Positions 45,879 through 59,137 are shown, counted from the first letter of the stretch. The stretch: 64,000 nucleotides of DNA from Clitopilus passeckerianus (GCA_944990035.1 CALYLX010000128.1:496001-560000), one strand, 5' to 3'. Translations and numbers: made by a program. The notes: a model not told the origin generated them from the sequence alone.

Positions 45879-48637
45879 CTACGGTTGTGTATCATCAGGA
45901 TTGTCATTATGCTGCTCGCGGTGGCGTTGTTCCTGCTCTTCTCTCGTCGCTCTGCCAAGGCCTGTTAGTGGGTCCTGTAGGGACATGAACAACTAGGCTT
46001 ACGGTAAGGGATTTTCTTGTATCGGGAGGCAAGCTAAGAAGGCCAGAATGTTGATGGCTATATGGCAATAGAAAACTACGCGGAGGGCATCCGCATAGGA
46101 ATCCACAGCAGCTTTTCGGAGCTCTGGATCTAGCTGGGGAATGATCTCCGTTGTTCGTCTACATTTCAATCGGTAAATCGTATATTCGTAGGCGACATAC
46201 CAATCCGTACTCACCGGATGGTTTCAATAATCTGAATCAACGGCGAAGAAGGGGGAAATGCTCAGCAGACAAACTTCGTAAGGCACAAGCCAGCTTACCT
46301 TCGCTGCATCAGGTCCATGGATCCGTTCCCGTAGCTTTTTCAATAGCACTGCCTGCAGAACTGCGCCGCTAAGGCTAACTCCGAGTACTTGGCCAGATGT
46401 TCGGAAGAGATATGTGACTGGACATGTGGTTAGACTTTGTATGCGGTCTGTGGCCGGCCGTGGACAAGCCCTTACTTCCAGTAGCAACAGCGATTTCTTC
46501 CTGGTGAACGCTTGCGATCATAGCCTAGAAAGAAAAGATCAGTATCAATACAACCTCACAAGCAGCATGCACATACAATTAAAGTAGTCGTTAGGAGGCT
46601 TGCCATACCAAAACCCTGAGGTATCAGGTCGAGCCACAGATGGAATTGAGACGAATTGTCATTCCATGAGGCGATCAGGATGCTAGCTAGCAAGGTCATA
46701 CCGACCGAGATCAAAGTCAATGAATACAGCTTTCCCGTTCGCCGCATATACCTGACCGGGCATGTTAGCGGATCACATTCACCAAAAGAGTTGAACCAGT
46801 GACGAACCACCCAGCGAACACACTTCCTGTAGAGATGCAGACCTAGAGTACAGTAAGCCAGGGTCGATTGGAAGAGATATGACCATGCGGACCGAATGTG
46901 GCAAAAGATGGAGTCCTGTGTTATAGGAAATAATGTAAGCCTCCGGGAGAGAAGGAATAAGAGAAGACGGCGAGCATACCGGACGTTGCGGCATTTTCTA
47001 GGCGTACGGCAGAAAAATACTAAGCCTTGTTGAGTAATGGGATTGAGACTATGCTTCAAGTTGAACCCACCAAAGGAGCGTTATAGAGCTATGGTCATGT
47101 CAGCATCTACCTTTCATCAAGTTGGCGAGGACGTACAGTTGAGAAAGCAGTAATACTTCCCAGGAAGTTCGTAATTGATACAGCCAAAGGCGTCCGTCGT
47201 GTCATTAAATGTAGAGGCATAACAGGAAGCACAGCCCAATACTTCTCAACAAGAACAAAGAGCACAGCGCTGACCATGCTGGCCAAGAGAAAGCCGTAAA
47301 CTAGTGGGTGAGACCAAGGAAGTTCTTCGTGCGATTTAAGACTGCAACCCAAAAGTAAAGAGCCAACCGTCATAACCAAAGTAAGAGAGCCGAGCCAATC
47401 GATCCGTCGTAACTTTTCATAACTACTTTGTTGCTGAATTTCAGGAGCCAAAGGAATGTTGACTTTCAGGGCAACGATAACGAAACTGAGAATCAAGAGT
47501 GGTGCCTCAAGGGGAGTCAGACACAGATAGAAGCAGAACAGGAGGGTAATAACCTGCATCAAGAAGGCTGCTCGCCTGAGACGGATAATGTTGGTCAGTT
47601 GTTCGGGAGAATGATACAGGTGGCGGCTTCACCATCCATAATTGTCGTTCACCCAACCACCCAACGGGCCGCCTAGTCCTGAACCCAGACCAAACAGTCT
47701 ACGCAGTTTTGAGCTCCCCGAATGGGACGTTTAGAAATAAGCGTACATGTTTGCTAGGCCCTGATACAGCCCACGTTGTTTTCTGACGTTGATGGGCGGT
47801 GAGTAAGGGTCGGAAAGGGGAAGAGTTGACCTACAGAGGCACCATATCCGACACCGAGATATTTGAGACTAGAGAGTGGTCAATCTCTGCTCGCTCATAC
47901 GATGAAAAAAGGTGAACCTGTCATGACACTATCGCAAAAGTCAATTCAATCTGCAACATCTAGAAGCTGTGGGCCCACTGACCCTCCTCCTCCCATGCCT
48001 GAGACAGCCCGCGCTGCTATCAATGTGGCCATCGAGGGCGCCACTCCGCAGAAGACGGTTCCAGAACCTGGGAATGTCGTCATGAGGGCTTTCCAGTAAG
48101 ATATGTCAGTAACAATCTCCTACCAAACAGAGACAGTGCGATCAACATTGCGCCTTTCCGACCTACTATATCTGCCAATCTCCCTGGAGGCCAAAATGAC
48201 ACAGATCAGCGACACGCATCAAACAGGAGATCCAAAGTGAAGGAAATACCATAGAGAGGCGTGAAGCAACAGACAGATAGCAGATAAGAGGTGCCAATAT
48301 ATGACGCCTGGTCGTTGGCGTTATACTCGCTTCCAATGGGCGTTAGCAGGGTGGCAACAACGGTGCCTGAGCTGTCTGTTCAGCGCCAGCCGGTGAGAGC
48401 AGCATTTCTCGTGTCGTACGCACCATCAAATGCACCCAAGAAGACTGCAGACCACATTCCCAGCAAAACCCAGTACAACTTCGCTTTCGTGACCTTATGA
48501 GAAGGTGGAACGTCATCATCTATTGATTCGAGGGTAGAAGGCGAATTATCTCTGAAAGTGGCGGTCGCCTGATAGGAAGGAGGTACCTCCTCAAGGAGAG
48601 GTCTTGTTGGAGACGAAGACCTACTTTCTGTTGCCAT
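45879..48637 (-). CDS. MFS transporter, DHA2/VBA-like (drug or basic amino acid:H+ antiporter)
   Basis: A Ser/Pro-rich cytosolic start (MATESRSSSPTRPLLEEVPP, PSYQATATFRDNS) precedes the first helix LYWVLLGMWSAVFLGAFDG. MFS motif A appears as RLADIVGRKGAMLIALSLF. Next come GVAPSMATLIAARAVSGMGG, RGLYQGLANMLFGLGSGLGG, RAAFLMQVPLLVLSF and the central LRRIDWLGSLTLVMTVGSLL. Then come ITNFLGSITAFST, SVFAGWYMRRTGK, LDLIPQGFGMASLLTTTLI and FRTSGQVLGVSLSGAVLQAV. The C-terminal tail is charged, ending roughly at EQEQRHREQHND. The domain order fits 14-helix DHA2 transporters, which include vacuolar basic amino acid permeases and multidrug exporters. The substrate cannot be told from sequence. More than ten introns, frame intact as read. 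The final intron acceptor is a best guess. Confidence 0.85.
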
Positions 48638-49814
48638 GAGGAGGGACAGAAGAGGAGAACCAAGCGAGCGTATGACAAGTCTTTATATCTTGGGATGGTT
48701 GTCGTCAAAATTTCGTCGCCCGCTTTAACAATCAGACAGAATATATAAATTAGCCTGCGTGCGAGGAGACAGGAACGAAAATCATGGATTTAGATACAGA
48801 ATCTCAGTTTTGCGGCCTATACAGCAGTGCCCAGTGATGATTGTCATTCTCCGCCTCCATCGGTGACATCAGCCTTGCCCGGCCGACTCCGTTGGTGTCG
48901 GGAACGATGTGCACCAACCATATTGGCGCACTGGCAAGTGGCTTTCGGTCTGAACTTTCCGTAAGAGATTTGTATATTCATTACCTAGTGGTTGTATTAG
49001 TACGTTTGAATAAGATTGAGACTTGCAAGAGTCATGATGTACGATTACAAATTTTGATATCCTTTCCGCGTTATCCCGTCATGTGGACCGGTTTATAGTT
49101 GCTGTGTGAAGATTGTGGGGAACCATTTGATCGAATCGGACTTGTGACTGGGTCGTCTCGGTTCATTCGATCCGCCCGGCGCTTGACGCCTGCAAAAGCG
49201 CTCGTGACGCTCAACTTTGACTCCCTTCAACTGCCGCTCGATGTTGTAGTTACTGCTCTCCATTCCACAGCAAACACCACACAGATTTTGTGTGCGCAAC
49301 CCCGCATCTCTCGCAAGTCCAGTAAGCAAGGAGGCCACGCACACGTCACCCTGAATGTCAAATAACAACAAAAAATAGCAAATTCTGGACCATATACTAA
49401 GCACATGTTCCTCTAACCTCGGAGCCGCAGACGAGAGTGCTTGACCAATATCCATGCGCATCGCATGCGTTGAGTTAGGTAGGTCAGGCGGACATTCTCA
49501 AAACTTGGTCAAGCCTTTTCAAAACTAGCTTGCCTGCACATATGTCTGAACTAGCTCATATGTGAAATCGAGGTTTACTGAAGTCCGGGTGATATGGCGA
49601 ATGTACCGCCTTATCCTCCGTGAATGTCGATGTCGGCAGAGTGCCACCAATTATGTGTGAACTTCATCCCTGCAAATGAAGCACATCAGAGTTCTGTCCA
49701 GACTCTGGATTGAGTTCATTCAAAGTGTAATATTATTGACAACAATCTGAAAGGAACCAACGTTCAACATCCCATCCTACTTCCTCTCTCGAATCTCTTT
49801 AGGGTATTGCGGTG
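48638..49814. other. Intergenic, about 1.2 kb; TATA-like element for the MFS gene
   Basis: A TATATAAAT run near 48742-48750, AT-rich on both strands, lies ~105 bp upstream of the MFS start and may be its TATA box. Small ORFs on both strands at 49093-49461 show no motif. Nothing else recognised. Confidence 0.35.
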
Positions 49815-50368
49815 TCAGATGACAAAGTAAGGCTGGACGTCGAGTAACGATATCAGATTTCGGGCCATTCCAGAAGAATTCGGTGCTAAAGCAGGCTCGC
49901 GGTTATTCTGCTGGATGTAGGCGATTATCGATTTGATACCTTGAAGACCGTTTGGGAATAGCAGGATTTCAGGTTCGAGCGCCGACTACGTCAGTTGTCA
50001 TTGCACGAACGGCAATAGGTAGGAAGGAGAAGATCGTCGAAGAGAAAAGGGTACCAGTCTGTGTGAAGGAAGTCCAAGTGCAAGGATAGAATCTCTGGGA
50101 ACACTGTGGGTCAATTAGTCCATCTCGACTTGGTGGCGGCCGGGTGTCAAATGTCAGTGCCGTTGTTTGAGGGATAGGTTCTTAGAAGCCATTTATGGTG
50201 TTAAGTTTCGGCCGTTCAGTGGCGACTTCCTGATTTCATACACTAGAGTTCCCAGGTCCTACAAGAAGGACGATCTTAGTAAAGCCTTCGACATTGAACG
50301 GAGGAGAACTAGAAACGGTGTCAAGTCGCCAACGAGGTTGATTACATAAGGATGATTTTCTGTGCATT
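49815..50368 (-). CDS. Uncharacterised multi-exon gene; only the 3' exons are convincing
   Basis: The last exon (49985-49815) reads SALEPEILLFPNGLQGIKSI, then IAYIQQNNREPALAP and MARNLISLLDVQPYFVI before a stop. A short exon (50103-50055) reads VPRDSILALGLPSHRL and joins it in frame with GT-AG ends. Further upstream FNVEGFTKIVLLVGPGNSS may be another exon. Codon content and the clean joins argue for a real gene, but I do not recognise the family. The 5' end, close to the divergent AGC kinase gene, is unresolved. Confidence 0.4.
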
Positions 50369-50480
50369 AGTGTGCTTTGGTGAAGAGTGTCGAGGTCGTT
50401 AGCGCACACTGTAGTTTGGCAGGTTGTCACCGTCAGCAATTGTCTTCTCATCGTCCAATCTGCTACCGTAACCGCTCTTA

Positions 50481-53404
50481 ATGCCCTCGTCGGTGCTCTC
50501 GTCATCTCATCTAGACTCACCTGCTCAAGCACAGGTTTATACCACATCGACAACTACAGCGACTCCAAAGTCTGCTAATGCTTGGAAGTCCGTATTTCGG
50601 TTCGCGAACACGTCTACGAAGAAGTTTTCTGGTGGTCCTCCCCTTGCTGTCGACACCACAATACTGCCAGACATAACCGTTGCAAACACACCTGGCACGG
50701 CAACACCCTCCTTGACCCCTTCCTCCTTTTTGTCAGGTAAACGATCGTCTTCGAACTCGTCGAACACCCAATCCAGTGATTCGAATGGAGACAGAACACC
50801 GTTTAGTGCTGGGATTGGAAACAACAACAAATCATTCGTTTCATACCAGTCTTCAACGTATCCTCAATCTATGGACGCCCTGTCAGTAAGCGGTCCTTCT
50901 ACCAGGTCAAGAACATCTTCCAAACCAGAACGGCGTAAGATGCCCAATCAGAACTCCTCCCGCAAGAAAATACATCCACAAACTGCCCTACCATCCCAGA
51001 ACTCATTCCCAAGTCCAACTACGCCTTCTAAATCTCGTTCCAATGTTCCCCTTTCTCCCAAAGCAATGACAGCTTCCGCTTCTCGATTCATCCGGCGGGT
51101 TGCGTCTGCACCAAATGCCAAAGGACTATTCTCGCTGGGCCAGCGATCTGCATCTGGCACCACCGTCAAGAATGGATTCCTAGCACCTGGGGACGATGTT
51201 CCCCCAGTACCCTCTCTTGTACATCCCTCACGGGTAAACGGTGCAGATTCGATGGAAACAATGTCATCTGGATCTTCACGAGGAGGTCCGTCATCAAGGC
51301 TTGCACCGCCGACCAACTCTCGCGGCGGTGCCACGAAGGATCGAGTAACTAGTGGGCTTGCAGAAGGCCCGGGCAAACTTGCCTTCCGGAGGACATATTC
51401 GAGCAACTCCATTAAAGTCCGCCAGGTAAGCATCCGGGTCGAAATTTCAAATTCTCTTTCGTGACGTCAATTGATCGTGGCTCGCTGCAGGTGGAGGTTG
51501 GGCCTTCAAGTTTTGTGAAGTGCAAGTTGCTGGGAAAGGGTGACGTTGGGAGAGTGTATCTGGTCAAGGAGAAGAAATCTGGGAAGCTTTTTGCAATGAA
51601 GGGTGAGTGCTGTTACCTCATATTGAAACAGGAGGCTACACGCGCCACCTGCCTTCTGTTTGATTCGGCCTTTACGATCCTTACTCATGCAAACTCGTTT
51701 GATTTGCAGTGCTGTCGAAGAAAGAGATGATCGAACGGAAAAAAATCAAGCGGGCGTTGACTGAGCAAGAAATCCTTGCAACAGCCAACCACCCTTTCAT
51801 TGTGACGCTATATCATTCCTTTCAATGCGAGGGCTACCTCTACTTTTGTATGGAGTACTGCATGGGCGGCGAGTTCTTCCGTGCGCTACAGTCACGACCA
51901 AACAAGTGCCTTCCCGAGGATGGTTCCCGCTTTTACGCCGCGGAGGTAGTTGCTGCTCTGGAATACCTCCATCTCATGGGCTTCATCTATCGTGATCTCA
52001 AGCCTGAGAGTCAGTGTGTTCTTCATACAACCTTGTTTGTGCATCTGAACTCATTTGGATCTCCTATTCCTCCCACGCAGACATCTTACTGCACCAGTCA
52101 GGCCACATAATGCTTTCTGATTTCGATCTTGCAAAGCAGTCAAGCGAGCCTGCTGGCATGCCTGTGATGGTCCAGTCAGAAACCAACGGGGTGAGTTGGG
52201 ATACTGTCCCGGGTAATCCAAACTTTAGGCTCGAGATGATTAATATCGCACAATCTCTGGCCTCGTAGATTCCGATGGTGGACACGATGACTTGCACGGC
52301 CAACTTCCGGACTAACTCTTTTGTTGGCACCGAGGGTGAGTTCATTCTTAATGATCTCGTTGGCCTAGACCCTACTGCAATCTGGCGAACTTAGCGAGAG
52401 CTTCTGGCTGACAGTGGCTGTGTTATTTCTTGCCAGAATACATTGCTCCAGAGGTGATCGCAGCTCAGGGACACACGGCTGCCGTGGATTGGTGGACGCT
52501 AGGTATCCTCATTTATGAGATGATTGTGAGTATTAAAGGGCTGATCACCGCATGTAATTTTTCTGATCGTGAAACCAAGTATGCGACCACTCCTTTCAAG
52601 GGCCAAGAGCGGAACGACACTTTCTCTAATATCCGTATGGCACCCGTCACTTTCCGGGATGCTCCAAAGATTACCTCGTGAGTTCCCTTTTATGTGCTCT
52701 GCATGGTTAGCACCCCGATCATCCTGATTCTAATCGCGTGATTGGGGATGGGCGAGGATTTCGTGAGCGGGGCTGACTCTGTTTTCTTTGACAGGGCCGG
52801 GAAAGATTGCATCACACGATTGTTAGACAAGAATGAGAAGACACGACTCGGCAGCAAGAGCGGAGCGAGCGAAGTAAAACAGCACAAATGGTTCTCAAAG
52901 GTTAACTGGGGTTTACTTCGCCACAGCCAGCCGCCGGTATGTTGTTGTTCCTTATGACTTTGACTTAAGCGAACCCTGCCCTTGGGACATGTCAAGCCAC
53001 TTCGCCGTTTTGGCGTCGTTTAGGGCTTGGTACTCTCGGGACTTGTGTCCTCGAACGATCACCCTGTGTGTCCGTCCAGGGCTCCCTCGTGCTGGGCTTT
53101 TCTAAAGATATCGTCATATCCACCCAACTTTCCGTTCCACCTGTTCTGATTGAGGCCGCCGAAATGACTTGACTGACTGGTCTTTGTTTATTCTCACTGA
53201 CAGATAATACCATCTTCATCAAACGGGCATGACGCGGTAAATTTCCGGAATCTGAAAGAATCTCACTCGTTGCATCTTGAGGATCAACGAGTAGGCGGCG
53301 GCGTAACGGGATCAAAGCAAGCGGGAAGAGGTTCACAAGCCGACGGTACGGACTTGTTCGGGGCGTTCTCGAGTGTGACACTGCACTATGACGGAGACAG
53401 CTAA
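50481..53404 (+). CDS. AGC protein kinase, FPK1/KIN82/NRC-2 type
   Basis: A ~310-residue Ser/Pro-rich disordered N-terminus is followed by the kinase domain: [20 protein letters not shown] (Gly loop), [20 protein letters not shown] (catalytic Lys), [60 protein letters not shown] followed by [29 protein letters not shown] followed by [30 protein letters not shown] and [20 protein letters not shown]. The DFD in place of DFG and the long insert before the TSFVGTEEY segment are typical of Fpk1/NRC-2 and plant phototropin-like AGC kinases. In yeast Fpk1 activates phospholipid flippases. About seven introns, frame intact. Confidence 0.88.
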
Positions 53405-54274
53405 GGTAGGACATGGTGCCATATGCTATGTCGTGGGTAGGGATGATGAAGGATTGATGGAACAGATCTGTCCGAAAGAAACAAAAGATGGGTTGGTTTC
53501 CTTCTGATATCCAGGATTTCGGCGTGGGCCGAGTGTGGTCATGAAACATGAACAGAAAACACTAAACATTTATAGAGGCATTCATATCATTCATTGTGCA
53601 TTGTTTTCTTCACTCTCGTCGTCTTTTGCATTTTACTTTAGGATTCACATACTTGATTACTACCACATGTTTTTGCGGTGTTATGGCTAAAAGATTTACA
53701 TTGTATAGATATTACGAATTACAGGAAACCAGGGATATTAGTGAAATGATAGGAGCCATGTGGGAGACGGAGCAGCCCAGACGAATTAGTTCTCCGCGAC
53801 GCGTGAGATTTATGGATCGAGTAAGGACCGAAAGCGGAATCTAATTTTGCAGCGTGACCCTGTTGACAACAAATTTGGCGGAAATCCTAATGGGGATTGT
53901 GTGGACTACCAATCGACGATCTGGAAACCCCGATATGGAGATAACCCGTTCACAACCCTGAGCAATCAAATGGAGTGAAGGAAATACAAGGGCTTTGAAG
54001 TGCAGAAAGCAAGGAATAAACTGTGGACGAAGGGAGTCAAACATGAGTATAAAGCAATGGAAAGTTAGTATTTACAATAATCAAATGGATAAATAACGAA
54101 AAAGCAACCTCGGACCCTCGGGGATATATTGACGGGGATAAAGGATATGAATGTGACAGGGTTGTGACAGCGTTTACGTACTTCGAGCCGGAAGACACCC
54201 TTTCTCCACCGCAGAAATGGTACTTGAGTACTTAGAGTTCAGTTGTCCCGTTTTTGCAATTCCATTCATCCCCA
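53405..54274. other. Intergenic, about 870 bp
   Basis: Between two same-strand genes. The ORF at 53596-53844 (hydrophobic, then basic) has no family signature. Nothing else seen. Confidence 0.3.
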
Positions 54275-56264
54275 ATGGCGGACCTTTACCCTCCCTCCTA
54301 CGTTCCTCGTTCGACGCCCTCGTACTCACGACACAACTCAGATACCACCTTTCACTCGTCGTCGACAACACCATACCCACCGCAGCCTATAACCACTCAA
54401 CATTCAGGAGGAACTTCCAGCAACGCCAGCTCTGATGACGGAAATGATCAACCTCCTAGTCCATCCAAATCTCCAGAAAATCAAGCTCAGAAACCTGAAG
54501 CAAAACCTCAGGCGACATTCTTGACAAAACTTTACACGCAAGTGTCCTCTCTCGTGCCACGCAGGGCGCGCCTAGCTCACCTTTAGTTCAGATTGCTAGA
54601 GCGCCCCGAAAACCATCATATGATTCGATGGGATCCCCAAGGCGAACATATCATTGTAGAACGACCAGAACAGCTCGCCCTTCATGTTCTTCCCAGTGTC
54701 TATAGACAATCAAGATTCGCAAGCTTCTCCCGGCAACTAAATGTCAGTTCTTCTCCTTCCAAAGTTCTTCAGTCTTCCTGACATCTCTTCCGCCAGATCT
54801 ACGGATTCATGCGTAAAGTCAATCTACGCAACGTCGATCCTGCTATTGACGATCCAGACGCAAGTACATGGTGTATGTCGATTCTCTTTAACATATAGAT
54901 ACCTTTAAGTGATGCTCACAATGCCCCGGTATAGCGCACCCTACCCTGAACCGCCATTCGCCACCTGAGGTTGTGGCAAACTTCAAGCGTCGTGTACCCC
55001 CACGTCTACCTAAGCCTAGAAAACGCGATCTACATGATCCCACTCCCATTCCTCCACCTAGGTCAGCGGTCGCGATGACAATGCCTTTGGGTCTAAACTC
55101 GTCAACACTGCCTCTGGCAAAGCCAAACAATCTTGGTCGCGCTCGCGGCTTCTCTGCTCCAGGGTCATACAACCAGTTGAGCCAGGGAGCTTCTGGAAAC
55201 TGGGGCAATCAATACCCTCGTGCTAATGCTTTACCGCCCCTCACCGTTCCTAATGATCCCCCAATGAACCACGGATCACTCTACAATTCACCTCACCCCC
55301 TCCAGCCTCTGACACCCGCTGAAGAGACACCTTCGTCGAACACATTCGGACATTTGCCTTCATACGCGTCGTCAAACCGTGACATGATGCTTCCCTCTTC
55401 TCAGTACCAGTATGCAGATCAGAACAACTGGTCAATGTCTAGCAACGGTGCCAGCTCTAACCACGGCAGCCTTTCTTCGCTACTCAACCCCAGCAGCACT
55501 GGTTATGGTCGCCCGACGCCAACAATCAACACATCTTACGCATCTCCGTTCTCGTCTATGCCTATGGCCGGAGAACATAGCGCATCATCTCTGTCTCCTG
55601 ACAGCCGTCCAAATACGAGTTACTCGATGTCCTCCGTCTCTTCGCTTCCGTATGCGGATGATCATCTACACCAGGATTACTCCCGTCCGGGCTCAAGTCA
55701 TCATCGTCCCATCTCTCCCATTCGCCCGCACTCCTCCAAGTCTAGTTACAACGGGTCATTAAGCGTTCGTCGCACAAGACGCCACAGCCAAACGATGAGT
55801 CCCTACCCGAGCCCGTATGATCACGGCGCGGACCACCAACGGCCTTCCACCTCCCCACAACCCATCGGAGGGGATGTTGCGGCATCGAACGGGATACAGA
55901 GGGTTCGGAGCATGATTCAACTTCCGAGCGTGGACTCCTACGGAGCCTTTGCTCCGTCCCAAGCAGAGTTTGCGTACGCGGGACAGGGTATGGATAACAT
56001 ACATGACGGAGGGTGGAGTCATCGAAGTGCCATGAGGCCTTCAACGAGTGCGTCTAGTGTGTCTGCTGCGAGTCATAGCAGCTCGACGCAGGCTGCTACT
56101 CCACCCGGAGACGGATACCACGAGACGGATATCAATCGATGTACGTTATTCATTTCTCAGGTGACCGCATTAGTTTATTGACTTGGTTTTTAGTCTCGCC
56201 TGACTTTGGTTTCGTCCCCATGAACGAGCATGTGTCACACTACAGCAAGGCTGGTGATATGTGA
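54275..56264 (+). CDS. HSF-type DNA-binding transcription factor
   Basis: A disordered start (MADLYPPSYVPRSTPSYSR) leads to the HSF domain: ATFLTKLYTLLERPENHHM, IRWDPQGEHIIVERPEQLAL, YRQSRFASFSRQLNIYGFMR followed by KVNLRNVDP, and ASTWSHPTLNRHSPPEVVAN. The SFSRQLNIYGFMRK recognition helix is diagnostic. The remainder is a long Ser/Pro/Asn/Tyr-rich region typical of fungal HSF-like regulators (Sfl1/Hsf-type) without a visible coiled-coil trimerisation domain. After the last intron it ends PDFGFVPMNEHVSHYSKAGD. The first intron (54538-54591) has GC-AG rather than GT-AG ends; this is the only way I found to keep the conserved KLYTLLERPEN reading. Confidence 0.86.
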
Positions 56265-57709
56265 GGTGTTGACGCGGCGCTGTGCGCATTCTAGAGAACG
56301 ATTTGACCCCTTTCAATCGCACGACATTTTCACGACAATATAGAAGAAAACCTGTTTCGATATACCCACTCCTGCTTTTACCCTCGAATTTTTAGCAGTT
56401 ATGACACTCAAAAAACTGTATTGCTTTTTCTCCCACCCTCATATACCCTCCGTTTGCCATGTCTTTTGCCTCGCGCTGCGTATCTTGCGACTCGCTAAAC
56501 ATTTTTGGACATCGCACCCACAATCTCGCCCGGCCGCTCCCACCACACGTTGTGCTGGTCCCTGTTACGTCGACTTCTCGGACATTTTTTGCAATGCCAT
56601 CCCACGTTATCGATTTACTCTGCTATTCATGCTCGCAAAAACCCTGACTTTCCTCACGGAAAAGGGGGTCCTGGTAGACGATGACGATACGTTTATCATT
56701 TATGACGGACAATGCCCTGGCGCCCGGTGCCTTTTGACGAGTACGTTATGCTCAACATGGACCCTTCTTATTCAGTTTCTTGGGATTTGGTGGCGATTAC
56801 ATTTGCTCCTTTTACCATTTGCTATGCTTGTTATATCCCCAGCTCTCTTGATACCACCCAATTATATCGCATTTATTACAATCATAGAATGAATACAACT
56901 CTTTCCTGATGGACACGCATCTTTCGCCTGCTCTCGCGCCTGAGTCTCCCGGAGTCGATATTCACCTGCCTTTGGCACTTTCAGCATTGCATGGGACACA
57001 AACCCATGCGAAGCTCCGGGTCTGATAGCCATACGACGATTTCGATCGTTCGATCGTGTAATAGCAGGTAAAAGGATCAACCCCCCGGTTTATAAAAAGG
57101 GTAGAAACCTCAAACCTCGCCAAGAGAAAATTTTGGGTAGCAGGTGGACCTCGGGATTTGACTGGAATGCGGAAGGAGGATGATCTGAACGAGTTAAAGT
57201 TTGGGCGTGTACTCCTGCCTTATTGGGCAAGTGGAGTAAATTCCCTTTTCCCAACAGAAGCTTCTGATCGGAAGCAAACCTGACATGCTTAAATTGATCA
57301 AGAACACCATGGGGATGTGACATGATAATCCCCATGTGCGACTGATCGAGATATTCAACAACCAACCCTGTGGAAAGGCAAAGATTTGGAACAGCTTCAA
57401 TTTCAATTGGTATTAAGGAGTGTGAGGTTACTCTAACGAGTGAGCTATGTAGTAAGTACTTAAAGAGTGTATACGATTAAAGGATTGACTTGAGTTAATG
57501 CGTGATAAATGTACAAGTGATTTGAGTTCGAACCCCGGAAAGACAGATCAGAAAAAAAGTTTGAAACTGGGAGGAAAGAGTGATAAACGAGAGAGAAGGT
57601 GTCGGGATATAAAGTGTCCCAGCAATTAACAGAATTGTTGTATATACTCCAAAGGTAGAATGAGAAGCATAGATATGGCACACGAAAGCATTGCAAAAGG
57701 TCCAATCGT
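56265..57709. other. Convergent intergenic region, about 1.4 kb, with a possible WD40-like remnant
   Basis: The left half is T/C-rich, likely the long 3' UTR of the HSF gene. ORF 56401-56892 is hydrophobic and low in complexity, and I do not accept it. On the minus strand around 57250-57310 a short frame reads HVRFASDQKLLLG, like one blade of a WD40 repeat, without continuation. Confidence 0.3.
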
Positions 57710-59137
57710 TCATCTTGTCTGATCAACAGACGGTCGATAAGGTATTGATGGGCGGAAAGGGGATTCAGCCATGGGTTGCTGATATCCTTGTCCGGATTCT
57801 AAGTCGTTCTGATCGTTTGAGGGGTCTAGGAAACCAACTGTCTCCTCGGAATCATAACAGGGAACAGGTTCATCATCCAACTCGTTGTCCACCGCTCTAC
57901 GTGCGACAATGGACAAGTAGATGAGAATGGCAATGCAAAGAGCAATTCCGAGCCCTGTGTACAGCTCTGCGAGTGAGTGCTCGTGTTCCTCCTGCGGTTT
58001 ATTGGGATCAACCGCGTGGAAGTCCTTGAACGAATGAATGGAAGCTCCCATACTAGTGTGAATAATGACTTTAAGCAGAGAAAGCGCAGTGCAGGTTGTA
58101 TAGGTTTTCAGCGTCAGTGTAGGCGCTGCCGCCAGAAGGCAGTTCATGACGTTATATGGGTACGGCGCGAGCCTGATCAGGAAAAGAAGCTTTGGCCGCT
58201 TCTCGACCGCACGAACGACGCGTTTGATCGTCATTGTTGAGTTGAGCCAACGGGAAATGCATTCCCGGAAGAAAGCACGAGACAGGAGGAAGACGGTGAG
58301 GGCACCCAAAAGTGCCGCGAAGTACGAGATAACGGCACCAGTCCATGCACCAAAGGTGTAACCGGACAATGTGATGAGGGTGGAATAGAGAGGAATCGGG
58401 GCTAAAATGGGGCTGTGCATCAGCGAATGCGCAGTCGGGTCTAAGATCACTAGGACTTACGAAAAGTGGTCAAGAAAATGAGGAAGAATAGGACGGCATA
58501 ACCAAAGTATTCATCACTTTGAAGCCAGCGTGCGAGCTGATCGAGGCCTGTGTGAAAGTATGATTAGTTTAGAGTTCCAGGAGCGTAATGATCTCGCCGT
58601 CGGATACGTACGGGCAAATAACTCCGGTCGATACAGCCCAATAGCGACGATGAACGCAAGAGTGGTTAGGCCATAAAGGATGACAGGAAGCCAAGGTCGC
58701 AAGAGATTAATTAATCTCAGTGTGCGTAGCCGACTGTAGTGATAGGAGGATCTATGAAACTGAGACGTATGTGGAAGGCCGTAAGAGTTTGATCCCTGGC
58801 AAACGAAGGGGCGAGGACCATAAGATGTTGAGGTGCGTGGGGTTCTTGAAGATTGAGTGGGAGGGGCAGGGCTTAAATGCCTGGGTGATTTTGCTCCCTG
58901 CTGGCGAGCTGAGGGACCTGGGGAAGGTTGACAGGTGCAATCGGCAGGGTAATAATCGCTGAGGGATGCCGCCTTTTCGTCCGGATAAACATCCATACTG
59001 GATAAATGTTGTTGCTGTGTGTAGCGCGACTGTGATTGAGAGTACTGGTGTGTTGGCGATGGTGAAGTCGAGACTGGTCGGGCTATAGAAGCTGCTGAAA
59101 AGTTCAGAGTCGGTGGCCGTCCCTGGGATGTATCCAT
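57710..59137 (-). CDS. TVP38: Tvp38-type Golgi membrane protein (VTT/SNARE-associated domain)
   Basis: The first exon is a ~150-residue disordered N-terminus (MDTSQGRPPTLNFSAASIAR) ending in a membrane helix (LRPWLPVILYGLTTLAFIVA). A middle exon carries GLDQLARWLQSDEYFGYAVL, then the VTT core PIPLYSTLITLSGYTFGAWT, AVISYFAALLGALTVFLLSR and LLFLIRLAPYPYNVMNCLLA. Next come TCTALSLLKVIIHTSMGASI and a last helix YTGLGIALCIAILIYLSIVA. The R.AP.PYNVMN motif is the family signature. The cytosolic tail is acidic. Tvp38 proteins sit in Golgi membranes, and the VTT family includes lipid scramblases. Two introns, frame intact. Confidence 0.88.

Noticed and set aside
56401..56892. Hydrophobic plus-strand ORF of 163 aa after the HSF gene
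   Set aside because: Composition reflects T/C-rich 3' UTR sequence; no conserved motif, no splice structure.
57430..57545. tRNA-like motifs: GAGTTCGAACCCCGG near 57524-57538 and CTCTAACGAGTGAGCTAT near 57431-57448
   Set aside because: The T-loop-like motif reads on the plus strand and the D-arm-like motif on the minus strand, too far apart and in incompatible orientation. No acceptor stem pairs.
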